A stretch of 64,000 nucleotides of DNA. Source: CAWCUZ01 sp963798795. Its GTDB lineage: Bacteria > Acidobacteriota > Vicinamibacteria > Vicinamibacterales > SCN-69-37. Location: positions 620,001 through 684,000 of the forward strand of contig CAWCUZ010000002.1 of the NCBI GenBank assembly GCA_963798795.1. Reading direction: 5' to 3'. The position numbers and the translations under genes are program-made. The notes beneath the pieces were generated by a model that worked only from the letters and a program-made list of their open reading frames with translations, made no database searches and had not been told where the DNA came from. Positions 63,996 through 64,000 of this stretch are shown here, in pieces (position 1 is the first letter of the stretch; every line of letters begins with the position of its first letter).

Positions 63996-64000
63996 GACAC

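Overview
The window is GC-rich, densely coded bacterial chromosome. Its style (GTG/ATG starts in GTGA and ATGA overlaps, secreted proteins of 1,200-1,600 residues, AAGGCAG-type simple repeats in 3' ends, palindromic elements of the form CGGGCTTCAGCCCG) suggests an uncultivated or soil member of the Acidobacteriota, possibly Vicinamibacteria. That assignment is inference; no rRNA or other taxonomic marker gene is complete here. Several genes carry single-base frame breaks, and these cluster at 55.5-58.2 kb, so part of the window probably has consensus errors.

Region 1 (1-17.3 kb) is a surface-polysaccharide locus. It holds a partial family 2 glycosyltransferase, a lipid-carrier sugar-1-phosphate transferase fused to an NAD-binding sugar-modifying domain, a nucleotide-sugar epimerase, an RmlC-type epimerase, a family 4 glycosyltransferase, a large secreted protein (5439-9488), and a plus-strand operon for ABC-type glycan export: permease, ATPase with a fused methyltransferase, then two large glycosyltransferases. 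A convergent methyltransferase closes the region. Region 2 (17.4-23.7 kb) has an exported HEAT-repeat protein, a secreted modular protein and two polytopic GT-C-like membrane proteins.

Region 3 (23.9-52.6 kb) is the most unusual part. It encodes a paralogous family of giant secreted proteins with different N-terminal halves (NHL propeller, two sortilin/BNR-like propellers, two paralogous proteins with a TIG domain, an M36 metallopeptidase) joined to one conserved C-terminal cassette. The cassette is a BACON-like domain, a GWALDD-containing Ig-like pair with a conserved cysteine-rich insertion, and a He_PIG-like terminal domain. Five of these genes lie head to tail on the minus strand with small exported proteins or lipoproteins between them. 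The NHL member is split by an intact IS256-family element with a clean 8-bp target duplication. The same cassette ends the secreted protein at 5439-9488, and reduced versions occur at 18666-20726, 37446-37826 and 54687-55154. I infer a surface-display or secretion cassette with exchangeable binding or enzymatic heads.

Region 4 (52.6-64 kb) returns to nucleotide-sugar and glycan genes (glucose-1-phosphate cytidylyltransferase, epimerase, DegT/DnrJ/EryC1 aminotransferase, RmlD-like reductase, family 2 glycosyltransferase, GDP-mannose 4,6-dehydratase), mixed with smpB and an LhgO-like oxidase. It ends in a housekeeping minus-strand run: a PPC-domain protein, holB and pdxA.

Between genes there are bipartite palindromic REP-like elements in two or three sequence classes, plus strong hairpins at convergent gene ends. 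I saw no rRNA, tRNA or CRISPR array, and no gene-free stretch longer than about 260 bp.
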